Shown here: one piece after another, positions 34,932-44,269 of the stretch
Numbering within the stretch: the stretch's first letter is position 1
Layout of the letters: each line of letters starts with the position of its first letter
Assembly: GCA_002238425.1 (NCBI GenBank)
Contig: MPMJ01000006.1
Span: 29,494-93,493 of the forward strand
Direction of reading: 5' to 3'
Source of the DNA: SAR202 cluster bacterium bin16
GTDB lineage: Bacteria > Chloroflexota > Dehalococcoidia > Lucifugimonadales > Australimonadaceae
Length of the DNA: 64,000 nucleotides
Translations under genes and position numbers: made by a program
The notes under the pieces: model-generated
Told to the model about the DNA's origin: nothing
Database searches by the model: none
Seen by the model: only the letters and a program-made list of their open reading frames with translations

Positions 34932-37900
34932 ACATCCTCCACGCGCATACCGACCCGCCTCTGCTGGAGCGCCTCCAGGAGATGCTGGCCGGGTCTGCGC
35001 GAGCCGACATTGCGGTCGGCTACTTCTTCATCAGCGGCTTCGGCCCCCTCGCTGAGAGCCTGTCGCACGGGGGCATGGAGCGGGTGCGCATCCTGGTCGG
35101 GCACGTAGACCGGCCCGTGCTGGAGCAGGTGGCCTACGGCCTGCAGCAGGCGGAAGCGCTCCGTTTGCAGCAGGAGCAGGACGGTCTCGTGCGGCGCAGT
35201 GCGCGGGAGGAAGGCGTCCGCCGCGCCGCCGCCAGCGTTGGCGTGGGAGTGTCGCTCCTTCCGCAGAGTGAGGAGTCAGAGCAAGCGGTCGACACGCTGC
35301 GCGATCTCGTAGCCTCCGGCCGGGTGGAAGTGCGCTCGTACCCGCGCGGACCGCTCCACGCGAAAGCGTACCTCTGCTGGTACGCGAACCATCCCGAACC
35401 CGGCTCAGCCGTCGTGGGTTCGTCGAACCTGACGCTTGCGGGGTTCACGCACAACACTGAACTGAACGTGCGGGTGACCGGCGACGCGGAGATGACTGAG
35501 TTGGGCCGCTGGTTCGACGAACTGTGGGCGGACTCGGACGACATCGGCAAGGAGTTGGTGACGCAACTGGACAAGTCGTGGGCGCTGGCGGCCACGACTC
35601 CCTACGAGGTCTACCTGAAAGCGCTCTACGAACTGTACGGCGGCCAGATGGGAGAGGACCTGCCGCTCGACCAGGGGCGCACTGCGGAACTGGCGAACTT
35701 CCAGTTGGACGCGGTCAGGCAGGCGCTCAACATGGTTGTCGCGTATGGAGGCTGCTACATCGGCGACGTGGTGGGGCTCGGCAAGACGTACATCGGCGCG
35801 GAGACGCTGCGACAGCTACGAGTGACCTACCCGAACGACGGCCCGCCGCTCATCATCTGCCCTCCCGGGCTCATCCCCATGTGGCGCTTCTTCAACGAGC
35901 GCTTCGGGCTGGGTGCGGAAGTCATCTCGCACGCCGTCATCAGCGCACCGCCCGACCCTGAATTCGACGAAGAGTCCGGCCGCTACCTGGACGAGGATGG
36001 AGCGGCCACCGGCGTCGTCCTCGAAGACACCTACCCGAACCGGGGGCCTGTCCTGGTGGACGAAGCGCACAACTTCCGCAACGTGAACCGGCGGTCGCGG
36101 GGACTGCGCCACTACCTCGAATCGGGCAATCACAAGGTCGTGCTGCTGAGCGCAACGCCTCAGAACCTCGGTCCCCAGGACATCTATCGCCAAATCAGCC
36201 TCTTCCTCGACGATGAGGACCACGGCCTCGACATCGAGCCGGTCAACCTGCCCGACTACTTCCGCAACGCGCAGCGGTGGTTCCAGTATCGGACGGAAGA
36301 AGAGAACTACAAGGCCGACTACGCCGCATGGGATGCTGGCGGTCGGACGGGCGCCGCGCCGATGAACAAGCCGGTGGAGCCCGACGTCCCCCCTGCCAGC
36401 ATAGAAGAGGTGCTGGGGCCGGTGTTCATACGGCGGCGGCGCAAGGACATCAAGGAGTTGTACGGAGACAGCGCGGAGGTGAACGGCAAGCCCGTCCAGT
36501 TCCCCGATCCGGAACTGGACAACCTGACGTACCAGCTCGACAAGGTATATGCGAGGGCAGGTTCGCTGGCGGAGATACAGGCGCTGATCCAGAGCCACCA
36601 GGGAGCGCGCTACCGGGCTGCCCACTATCTCACCAGGGAAGCCGCAAAGCGCCCGGAATACCGCGACCTCTCCCGTGCAAGTGACCGGATCGCGGGCCTG
36701 ATGCGCGTGCTGCTGCTCAAGCGGCTGGAGTCGAGCATCGAAGCGTTCCGTTCCACGCTGCGGAACCTGATCCAGAGCAATCGCAACTTCGCACAGGCGC
36801 TCGCAGGCGGCTACGTTCCCATCGGTCAGACCGCAACGCGGATACTTAACGGGGAATCCTTCGACAGCGACAGCCTGCTTGCAGTGCTTGAGGCCGAGGA
36901 GCAGCGGAGGCGGGAGCGTGGAGCGCGGCGAGAAACACTCATCCACTCGACACACGATTTCCGTGTCGACGAGTGGCAACGGGACCTCGACGCCGACCAT
37001 GCCGTCCTTCAGGACCTGCTGAGCCGTATGGAGAACGTCGGTCCCGACGACGACGACAAGCTGCGAGCACTGCGCGAATTCCTGGACCGCAAAGAGGTAC
37101 GCTCCGGCAAGGTGCTCATCTTCTCCGAAGCCGAAACAACTATCGAGTATCTGTATGGGCAACTTGATCCGAACGACGACATCCCAGAGCTCGAACGGCT
37201 CACGGGCAGTAACCGCGATCAGGCCTCAGCAATCGTGCGGCGCTTCTCTCCGCGTTCGAACCCTTCGAACGTGCGTGTCGCGCAGGAGATAAGAGTCTTG
37301 CTGGCAACGGACGTCGTCTCGGAAGGTCAGAACCTGCAGGACTGCGCCCGCGTGCTCAACTACGACCTCCACTGGAACCCCGTCCGCCTCATCCAGCGGT
37401 TCGGGCGCGTCGACCGCATCGGGACGGAGCATGAGGTCATCAACCTCCACAACATGTGGCCGGACACCGCCGTCGACGCGGGGCTGGAACTCACAGATCG
37501 GCTGCACAACCGCGTGCAGTCGTTCCATGACCTGATAGGGCTGGACAGCAAGTTGCTCTCCGAGTCCGAACGCCTGAACAACGAGGCGATGTACCGCATC
37601 TACGCGGAGAAGGAGATGCCGGAAGCAACGGACGGCTTGGACTCCGTGGCCGCGAGCCAGCGCGCTATCGCGTTGCTTCAACGCATCAGGGAGAGCGAGC
37701 CCGACAAGTGGGAGTGGCTAACCACGCTGCCCGACGGCATCCGCTCAGCCCTGATGGGCCGTGGCCCCCGGAGTGTGCTCAGCACGGCAGAGTCCGACAA
37801 CAACGCAGACTACATCCAGAGACCCATGGAGGTAGACGGAGCGCAGATGCCGCTGGTATCGCCATCCACACCCGGTAGCGAGCCGTCCGCCTTTGAGGAC

Positions 37901-38440
37901 CCCCGTCCGGGTGAAACGTTGGTGTTGCTGGCAACCGGCGACGTGAAGGCGTGCTATGCCGTGGGAGGCAACCTCGTTCCCCGGCCCATCGGAACCGCCC
38001 AGTTCACCGCCGCAGCCGAATGCGAACCGGATACTCCCGCACAACTGCTGCCCGAGGACACGAACGAGCGCGTTATGGCCGCGTTCGAATCCTTCCGGGA
38101 GAGCATCGCCAGGAGGCTTGGCAGTGCACGACGCCCCAGAGGAAGCCGCAGCCGTCAGTACGTGTCGCGTCAACTGAGGATTGCGCGGGATGCGGAGGAC
38201 AACCCGGCAACAATCCAACGCATCAACGACCTGCGGCTGATCTTCCAAGGCAGCCTTCCCGAGCAAGCGGAGCGGGCGTTGGCAGACCTCGCTGCCCATC
38301 GGATAGAGGGACAGGCCCTACTGGACCGCCTGAACGCCTTGCGCGAGCGGTACCGGCTCAACCCGCCGGACAGGCAGGACGCCGACACAGCGGGCGCACC
38401 ACATGTGGTGCGCATCGTCTGCTCGGACGGGTTGATTTGA
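34928..38440 (+). CDS. PLD-domain SNF2 helicase
   Basis: 1170 residues from a GTG overlapping the previous stop. N-terminal phospholipase-D-like nuclease domain: GPLHAKAYLCWYA (His/Lys at about 144-146) and VVGSSNLTLAGF (about 163-174). Helicase Walker A is DVVGLGKTYIG (about 280-290), DEAH box VLVDEAHNF (about 376), and motif VI QRFGRVDRIGTEHEV (about 822-836). Such PLD-helicases pair with DNA methylases in defence systems. The PLD domain could cut non-methylated DNA during translocation. The gene ends the operon that starts with the methylase. Confidence 0.9.
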   Translation: MNILHAHTDPPLLERLQEMLAGSARADIAVGYFFISGFGPLAESLSHGGMERVRILVGHVDRPVLEQVAYGLQQAEALRLQQEQDGLVRRSAREEGVRRAAASVGVGVSLLPQSEESEQAVDTLRDLVASGRVEVRSYPRGPLHAKAYLCWYANHPEPGSAVVGSSNLTLAGFTHNTELNVRVTGDAEMTELGRWFDELWADSDDIGKELVTQLDKSWALAATTPYEVYLKALYELYGGQMGEDLPLDQGRTAELANFQLDAVRQALNMVVAYGGCYIGDVVGLGKTYIGAETLRQLRVTYPNDGPPLIICPPGLIPMWRFFNERFGLGAEVISHAVISAPPDPEFDEESGRYLDEDGAATGVVLEDTYPNRGPVLVDEAHNFRNVNRRSRGLRHYLESGNHKVVLLSATPQNLGPQDIYRQISLFLDDEDHGLDIEPVNLPDYFRNAQRWFQYRTEEENYKADYAAWDAGGRTGAAPMNKPVEPDVPPASIEEVLGPVFIRRRRKDIKELYGDSAEVNGKPVQFPDPELDNLTYQLDKVYARAGSLAEIQALIQSHQGARYRAAHYLTREAAKRPEYRDLSRASDRIAGLMRVLLLKRLESSIEAFRSTLRNLIQSNRNFAQALAGGYVPIGQTATRILNGESFDSDSLLAVLEAEEQRRRERGARRETLIHSTHDFRVDEWQRDLDADHAVLQDLLSRMENVGPDDDDKLRALREFLDRKEVRSGKVLIFSEAETTIEYLYGQLDPNDDIPELERLTGSNRDQASAIVRRFSPRSNPSNVRVAQEIRVLLATDVVSEGQNLQDCARVLNYDLHWNPVRLIQRFGRVDRIGTEHEVINLHNMWPDTAVDAGLELTDRLHNRVQSFHDLIGLDSKLLSESERLNNEAMYRIYAEKEMPEATDGLDSVAASQRAIALLQRIRESEPDKWEWLTTLPDGIRSALMGRGPRSVLSTAESDNNADYIQRPMEVDGAQMPLVSPSTPGSEPSAFEDPRPGETLVLLATGDVKACYAVGGNLVPRPIGTAQFTAAAECEPDTPAQLLPEDTNERVMAAFESFRESIARRLGSARRPRGSRSRQYVSRQLRIARDAEDNPATIQRINDLRLIFQGSLPEQAERALADLAAHRIEGQALLDRLNALRERYRLNPPDRQDADTAGAPHVVRIVCSDGLI

Positions 38441-38515
38441 AACGACTGGACAGAGACCGGCATGGCGGGCTAGGGCACTCTTGCCCTCGCTCAGTCATCT
38501 ATGGGTTGGGCAATG

Positions 38516-39421
38516 CTACAATGACATTGCTCCGATACTAACTAGGGCCCCCTCAGCTGCCTCTAGTGCAGACCTCGCTTCATCCTCTCCGGCTTCTATC
38601 CCATCGTGGACGACGGCATTTCGCAATGTATACAGTTCCTTCTCCCATCGTGTATGTTCTTCAGTACCAATGAATTCTCTTCCCAAGGCTTTAGGTAAGT
38701 GAACCCTGAGAAGGTTGCTTAAGCCTGCGTCTAGCAAGTCCTTGACACTGTCTCTCGAATAGGCCGGTTGTATATGGCCTTCAGTTGTTCGACTTACTCT
38801 TGACAAGTAGTAGCGGGTGAGGATTCGGTCGACGCCAACCTCGAATGCTGTTTCTGCTTCTATGACAGCAACTCGGTAGTCTTCGAAGAGTACTGAACGC
38901 TTAGCATTGAGAAATAGTACGTCCACTACTGGGAGAGGACGCTCGTACGCCAAGTCTCTCAAGGCATCACTGCTCATCATCGCCTTACGAGACATTGTAA
39001 GGCCGAGCCCCATATCGAATCTGGCCGAATGTTGCTCAGTAATACTGCCATCGTCTTCGATTCCAAATATTCCATGTGCCGTATCACTGAGCCCCAACTC
39101 ATGTATCGGGATATGCCCAACATGGAATTCCTTGGTTGCGACGCGATACACATCCAGGAGCCTGTTGATAGCTTTATGGGCTGTACTGGTTAATTCGTCG
39201 ATGTCATCGCCTGTAGTAGAATACGGGAAACGAACTGCTATTCTTGTGTAGGACACTCGGCCTAGGCGGTCATGCTTTATCTCGACGTTCTTGCTACCGC
39301 CACGCCAAGATCGTTCGAATTGTATCTCGTAGTCTTGCCCATCAATGCGGAGTGGCAACCAGCCTGCCTCGCCCCATATCAACGCGTAGGGAATCTCAGC
39401 AGTGAATACTGTGGATGGCAT
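38516..39421 (-). CDS. HEPN-motif protein, putative RNase effector
   Basis: 301 residues from the ATG at 39421, behind GGGAGGG. The C-terminal ~110 residues are helical and contain LYTLRNAVVHDG: R-N-x3-H, the catalytic signature of HEPN RNases. A preceding helix (VAVIEAETAFEVGVDRIL) fits the HEPN four-helix bundle. The N-terminal ~180 residues (PYALIWGEAGWLPLRIDG...) are unrecognised and could be the sensor. It is AT-richer than the flanks and convergent with the PLD-helicase. No partner nucleotidyltransferase is nearby. Confidence 0.6.
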   Translation of the reverse strand: MPSTVFTAEIPYALIWGEAGWLPLRIDGQDYEIQFERSWRGGSKNVEIKHDRLGRVSYTRIAVRFPYSTTGDDIDELTSTAHKAINRLLDVYRVATKEFHVGHIPIHELGLSDTAHGIFGIEDDGSITEQHSARFDMGLGLTMSRKAMMSSDALRDLAYERPLPVVDVLFLNAKRSVLFEDYRVAVIEAETAFEVGVDRILTRYYLSRVSRTTEGHIQPAYSRDSVKDLLDAGLSNLLRVHLPKALGREFIGTEEHTRWEKELYTLRNAVVHDGIEAGEDEARSALEAAEGALVSIGAMSL

Positions 39422-39526
39422 ATGTCCCTCCCAACACAGGAGACATTGTACTGCCTGATGAAGCCCCTCGTGACCGCGCCTGTTATCATGAGCACGGAGC
39501 CGGTTCCCGACGCGGGACTCCTGGTA

Positions 39527-39893
39527 GCGTCTCCGGTTCGGTCTCCGGCATTCCCCAGCCGTCATCGACCAGGTACTCCTCGGTGGTGGACTCGGCGTCC
39601 CGCCCGCGCTGCCGCGAACACTGACTCCACCGTCTCCGCCTCATCCTCGTCGCCGTTCACGATCTTGCGCGCCAGCGCGAGCATGAGGTCGTCACCATCG
39701 TCGCCATAGGCGGCCAGGCCGTCCTCCGGCAGTTCGCCCTCCACCGTCAGCGAACTCTGCGGCTTCTTCGCCACCAGCTTCAGGGCGTCGGCCTGCAGGC
39801 TGTTTCGGCCCACCCCAGGCTGGTGCAGACCGGGCTTGACCTGATCGAGTACCCCACCATCTGCTGGGCGGAGACGGATGTGTTTGTCTAGCA
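39527..39893. pseudogene. rearranged remnant of the SNF2 helicase at 47.6 kb
   Basis: 39527-39810, read on the minus strand, matches the C-terminus of the helicase gene at 47631-49925 (shared NSLQADALKLVAKK and GLAAYGDDGDDLMLALARK), with frameshifts toward the end. 39811-39893, read on the plus strand, codes HPRLVQTGLDLIEYPTICWA, which matches the helicase's own HPRLVQTGLDLIDFPTLVWF. The two parts face each other, so an inversion breakpoint lies at 39810/39811. Confidence 0.85.
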
Positions 39894-40286
39894 TCGTCGA
39901 GGTTCTTAACGACTCAGCCGCAAGTCAGGACTACTCTGTGGAGTGCCGCCTAATGAACTCGGCGAGGTACTGCTCTGCGTACTCTCGCTTGGATGCGGGC
40001 GCCCCCTCCCTGCACAGCACGCAGACGCGTTCGCTGCTGCGTCTTCGCCCACTGGGGAAGACTAAGGGTGAAGCGACTGGGCATCGACCGCGCCTTCGGG
40101 ACCCTCGATCGCTCACTCAACCGCAGGGCTTCCAGGCGAGACCCCCAGGGCATCGTGAGACCGTGATGGGGCACGAGTTCCGATGGACACCTCAAAGGAA
40201 AAACGTGTGGACTCCGAGCGTCCATTAACCTACACTGATTCCTAGCTTCAACCCTTCTGGTCCATCGAATGGACCCGGGAGAAAAA
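39894..40286. other. 393-base gap without a recognisable gene
   Basis: Short frames only. A GGAGAAAAA at 40278-40286 serves the next gene. Nothing else is recognised. Confidence 0.5.
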
Positions 40287-43200
40287 ATGATAGTGGACGA
40301 GGGCGATTGGGAACAGATCGAACGAGACACACTTACCACGACTAACGCACAGCGTGTTTATCAACTTCTCACCAATCTCTCAGCACGGAGAGACCGTGTT
40401 CAAACGCGTTGGATATGGGAGCTGTTGCAGAATGCACGTGACGCTTCTCCCAACGGCCCAATGAGCCTGACGTGCTCAGTTAGACATGATCAAGCGCAAG
40501 TCCTGCTAGAGCACAATGGTCGACCATTCGCAATGAAAGAAATAGCTCGCGTCATTTACCACGGATCAACGAAAGCCGAGGACAAGTCGAAGTTGGGGCA
40601 ATATGGAAGTGGGTTACTCACGACACATCTACTTTCCGACGAAATCTATGTCTCAGGGAAGCTCGTTGACGGTCGGGGTTTCAATTTTCCTGTACGCAGG
40701 GTACCCACTTCAATCCAGTCGATAGATGACGATATGCGAGAGTCCGCAAAGAGATTCAGTGCTTCTCTGACGTCTGTCCAGGCGGTGAATTTACCACATG
40801 GTTTTACGACTAGATTCCGGTATACCGTTGAGAGTGATGCAGCGGCTAGGGTCGTGAGTCAAGGTATTTCCGGTCTGGAGATGCTGGCTCCTCTCATACT
40901 TGCGTTCAATGAAGAGTTCAATGAAATCTCTGTTGAGTCTCTAGGTGAATTCGTGAGTTTCAATGTCACTGAACGGAAGCAGTTACAGGACAATGATGTG
41001 CAGGAAGTCACGGTTCAGCGGAAAAGCCCCGACAATTGGACCAACAGCAAGTATCTTCTGATCGAGAAAGAAGCCACCTCCATTGCTGTACAGGTGGCTA
41101 CGCTAGGAGATTCGACATCTTGCCTACAAGTTGCAGATATTCCAAGGTTGTTTCTGGGACTTCCGTTGATTGGAACGGAGAACTTCAGTTTTCCCGCCGT
41201 CATAAACAGCTTTCAGTTTACTCCGTCAGATGAAGACCGGGACGGAGTAAACCTCTGGCTGAACGAGAGCGACGAGGCCAATCTCCTCAATCAAGCGGCC
41301 GTGGAAGAAGCCTGTACACTTCTTATCCGGCTCATTCAGTTTGCGAGTGAGTCGGCGTGGGATGACGTATCGACGTTAGCGGATGTGCCACCTATCCCCG
41401 ATAAGGAATGGCTAGTCCGCAAAGAGCTTCGAGGGCATCTTACTGAGAATCTACTAGTCCCTCTACTTGGTACCCCTGCCGTCCTCTGCGAGTATGGTGA
41501 GGGTGCGCTGCCGCCCTCGGAGTCGGTCCTTCCCCTCGCCGAAGAGGATGCCAAAGTTGAAGCCCTGTGGGGCTTGCTGAGTGGGCTGAAAGCGTTTCGT
41601 TCAAGACTACCAAGGCGGAGAGAGGTAGTTGGCTGGAACAAGGCGGTAAAGAGTTGGGCCACATTGAGTGATTGCGACGCCACCGAATTCGACGGAGTGA
41701 TTGATGGAGCCGGGTTCGCTCGCTACATCGAACGGGTGGCGAGGAGCTCAGAGGATGAGACGCATGGCAGTCTTGAGAATCTACAGAATGCTCTAGTAGA
41801 AGGCACAAGTGCCACCGATTGGCTGGATGGTGTACTCGCCTTCTTGAGGGATAGTGAACATGTTGACGAAGTCAATAATCGCTACTTGGTCCTGGACCAG
41901 TCAGGATCCCTCGATAGGCTAGGGAATCTCTTTCGCGATAACGACATAGATGAAGATCTGAAGGACGTAGCTGATGCAATGGGGCTACACCTACGCGCGA
42001 AACTTCGCGATAAGCGCCTTACTTCTATCGGTGACCAAGAAGGAAAAGGGGGCAAGGGAAATCAGGATGTGATCCAGGAAGTCATTGCTGAACTTACAGA
42101 CCTCACTGATCGCGGTGATCTGGAAGACGACTTCGCAACCGCCAGCACGCGGGCATTCGCCTGGATTATTGAGAATGAACAGTGGAGTCACCTGCGTGGA
42201 TTTCCTGCATTCTCGCAGGACGAAGAAAACGGCGACAGGCATGTCGTCTGGCTGGCCCCAGTCGGTCAGAGTGAAGATGATGTTCCCCTTGCACCGGTAG
42301 CTACGTGGGACAAAGAACTCCAGGATTTCTCAGAGCTCTTCCCACCGACGCGGATCTTGTCAACATCATTCCACAACGTGGTACCCAATGCGGAGGCGTG
42401 GCAGAAACTCGGAGAGCTGCACTTTACTAGACCTAACGTAATGGTCACCAACAAGAGAAGGATTTCCAGATTCTTACCTGACGAACCCTTGCCAGGATTG
42501 GAAGAAGGCGCAAGACATGAATCACGTGAGGCGGTTGAATTAACCGATATTGCACATTTGAGAGGCGACGACAGTGTCATAAGGCGAGCGAGCAGGAGCC
42601 AGCGTCGCGCTCGTCTTTTCTGGCGATTCATAACTGAATGGTTGGTTGTCCACGATGCTCATGGATTGCAGGCGAAAGAGGTATCCTGTACGTGTAATTC
42701 CGATCACAACTACTTTCAGGGCGACTGGCTGGTCACGGTGATCGAAAACAACTGGGTGCCCCTCGGAAACGACAGGCACACAACAGCCACGGCCCAGTCT
42801 CTTGGTCGTCTGTTCCGTGACGAGGGGACACTCTCAATTCCCAACAATGCCGCCGTTGACAGATTGCTCCAAGCAATTGGAGTTTCGCGTCTTGACCTGA
42901 TGAGAGAATCCATGGCGGTGGACGCTCAGGCCCGCGTCAGCGTGGACAATAAACTTATGCAAATACTGATTGCGGCAGAGAACAAGCCCGATAAGTTAGA
43001 TGTAGTTCCTGAGTTCTTGACGCAATTGAGCAAGGATGAAGCTGTCACTGAATACCTCGCAGACCGCATCAAACAGACGCAGAAAGTACATCGCAATCAG
43101 CAATTCGGAAATCTCGTGGAACGTCTCGTCAAGGAAAGCCTCGAGGACGAAGGGTACTTGGTTGAAAAGACGAGAGTGGGCGCCGACTTGGTGATCCAAA

Positions 43201-43664
43201 TGGCAGCCGATGAGACGGCGGATTTGTCGGAGGACGATGCGACGGAGTTGAGAATATCGAAAGACGATGACAGTTGGCTTGTAGAGGTAAAAGCCACACG
43301 GGCCAATGAAGCGCGAATGACACCGACTCAGGCGAGAAATGCAGTCAAACAAGGAGACCGTTTCCTGCTCTGTGTCGTCCCTGTGGACTCCGAAGATGAA
43401 CCGGATCTTGACGACGTTAAGGCAAATATGAGGTTCGTGGGAGACATTGGTGAGCGTGTCTCGGACTTATGCGATGAACTTGATAAGTTCGAGCGGGGGC
43501 GAGGCCAGATTAGTGGTGAATACACTGACGGCGTGTATCTGCTCATGGCAGGGGGGAACACACGAATAAGCATCGCGAGGTCAATCTGGGAAAGCGATGG
43601 CATACCTCTGACAGGGCTGTCCTCAAGGCTATCGCAACAGCGGACCACAGGGGACGAACGGTAA
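40287..43664 (+). CDS. GHKL (sacsin/Hsp90-like) ATPase fused to PD-(D/E)XK nuclease (DUF3883-like)
   Basis: 1125 residues. The ATG at 40287 has GGGAGA at normal spacing; an in-frame ATG at 40269 does not. The N-terminus is a GHKL ATPase: WIWELLQNARDASPNG (N box, about 42-57), LLEHNGRPF (G1) and GQYGSGLLTTHLL (G2). The long middle is unrecognised. The C-terminus has a nuclease core: EDEGYLVEKTRVGADLVIQ (catalytic Asp), then SWLVEVKATRANEARMTPTQ (ExK, about 996). Sacsin-like ATPases with DUF3883 ends occur beside SNF2 helicases in defence loci. A helicase fragment of that kind lies just downstream. AT-richer than the backbone, so recently acquired. Confidence 0.82.
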   Translation: MIVDEGDWEQIERDTLTTTNAQRVYQLLTNLSARRDRVQTRWIWELLQNARDASPNGPMSLTCSVRHDQAQVLLEHNGRPFAMKEIARVIYHGSTKAEDKSKLGQYGSGLLTTHLLSDEIYVSGKLVDGRGFNFPVRRVPTSIQSIDDDMRESAKRFSASLTSVQAVNLPHGFTTRFRYTVESDAAARVVSQGISGLEMLAPLILAFNEEFNEISVESLGEFVSFNVTERKQLQDNDVQEVTVQRKSPDNWTNSKYLLIEKEATSIAVQVATLGDSTSCLQVADIPRLFLGLPLIGTENFSFPAVINSFQFTPSDEDRDGVNLWLNESDEANLLNQAAVEEACTLLIRLIQFASESAWDDVSTLADVPPIPDKEWLVRKELRGHLTENLLVPLLGTPAVLCEYGEGALPPSESVLPLAEEDAKVEALWGLLSGLKAFRSRLPRRREVVGWNKAVKSWATLSDCDATEFDGVIDGAGFARYIERVARSSEDETHGSLENLQNALVEGTSATDWLDGVLAFLRDSEHVDEVNNRYLVLDQSGSLDRLGNLFRDNDIDEDLKDVADAMGLHLRAKLRDKRLTSIGDQEGKGGKGNQDVIQEVIAELTDLTDRGDLEDDFATASTRAFAWIIENEQWSHLRGFPAFSQDEENGDRHVVWLAPVGQSEDDVPLAPVATWDKELQDFSELFPPTRILSTSFHNVVPNAEAWQKLGELHFTRPNVMVTNKRRISRFLPDEPLPGLEEGARHESREAVELTDIAHLRGDDSVIRRASRSQRRARLFWRFITEWLVVHDAHGLQAKEVSCTCNSDHNYFQGDWLVTVIENNWVPLGNDRHTTATAQSLGRLFRDEGTLSIPNNAAVDRLLQAIGVSRLDLMRESMAVDAQARVSVDNKLMQILIAAENKPDKLDVVPEFLTQLSKDEAVTEYLADRIKQTQKVHRNQQFGNLVERLVKESLEDEGYLVEKTRVGADLVIQMAADETADLSEDDATELRISKDDDSWLVEVKATRANEARMTPTQARNAVKQGDRFLLCVVPVDSEDEPDLDDVKANMRFVGDIGERVSDLCDELDKFERGRGQISGEYTDGVYLLMAGGNTRISIARSIWESDGIPLTGLSSRLSQQRTTGDER

Positions 43665-43700
43665 GAGCTGCCCGAGGAACGGCGTCCTGGGCCTCTCCGC

Positions 43701-44149
43701 TTACGTGTCCAGGGGCGGTCCATCGGCGTCTCCTTCCACGCTGTCCCCGCCGCACATGATCAAGTCGTAGCCGCCGGAACCTCGCGGGCCAGTTCGATGA
43801 CTGCCCAGAGATAGGCCCCCGAAGGCGACCATCCGTTGCGCCACTTCGGCAAGCCGCGCTGCGTCACGCTGAGCCTCTCGGCGAACTCGCCCCACGAAAG
43901 CCCGGACAGTTCCTTCAGCCGCTCCAGCCGCTCCCATTGCTCGGCCAAGCTACCGGGGCACACGACGAGGCAGCGTTCCAGGTCACCTCGGGCGATGAGT
44001 TCCTTAACAAGTCCGGCCATAATCGTTTTGCCGGCCCCAGGGTCATCTGCCAAGAGGAAGCGCAAGGGTTGTCGAGTCAGCATGGATTCATACACGGCTG
44101 TAATCTGATGCGGCAGGGGTTCCACGATTGACGTGTGCTTGATGCCTTA
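43701..44149 (-). pseudogene. SNF2 defence-helicase fragment joined to an HTH-protein fragment
   Basis: 44149 down to ~43975 codes [17 protein letters not shown] and [20 protein letters not shown] (Walker A), the conserved region of DrmD-like/SNF2 helicases found in DISARM-type loci. A stop lies just upstream, so it is an internal piece. At ~43975 homology switches to [17 protein letters not shown] and [20 protein letters not shown], the HTH family encoded at 61.7-62.1 kb. A frameshift precedes its tail. This is a fusion of two dead genes. Confidence 0.8.
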
Positions 44150-44269
44150 GGCTGCTGATGTGTGATCGGCGCCCCCTATGAGGAACCGGTCGCAAACGGC
44201 TAAAATGAGATCGTGTGAACGAGGTCCATCGCTTGGCCGAATTCAATCGCTTGGAGCGAAACGACGAAT

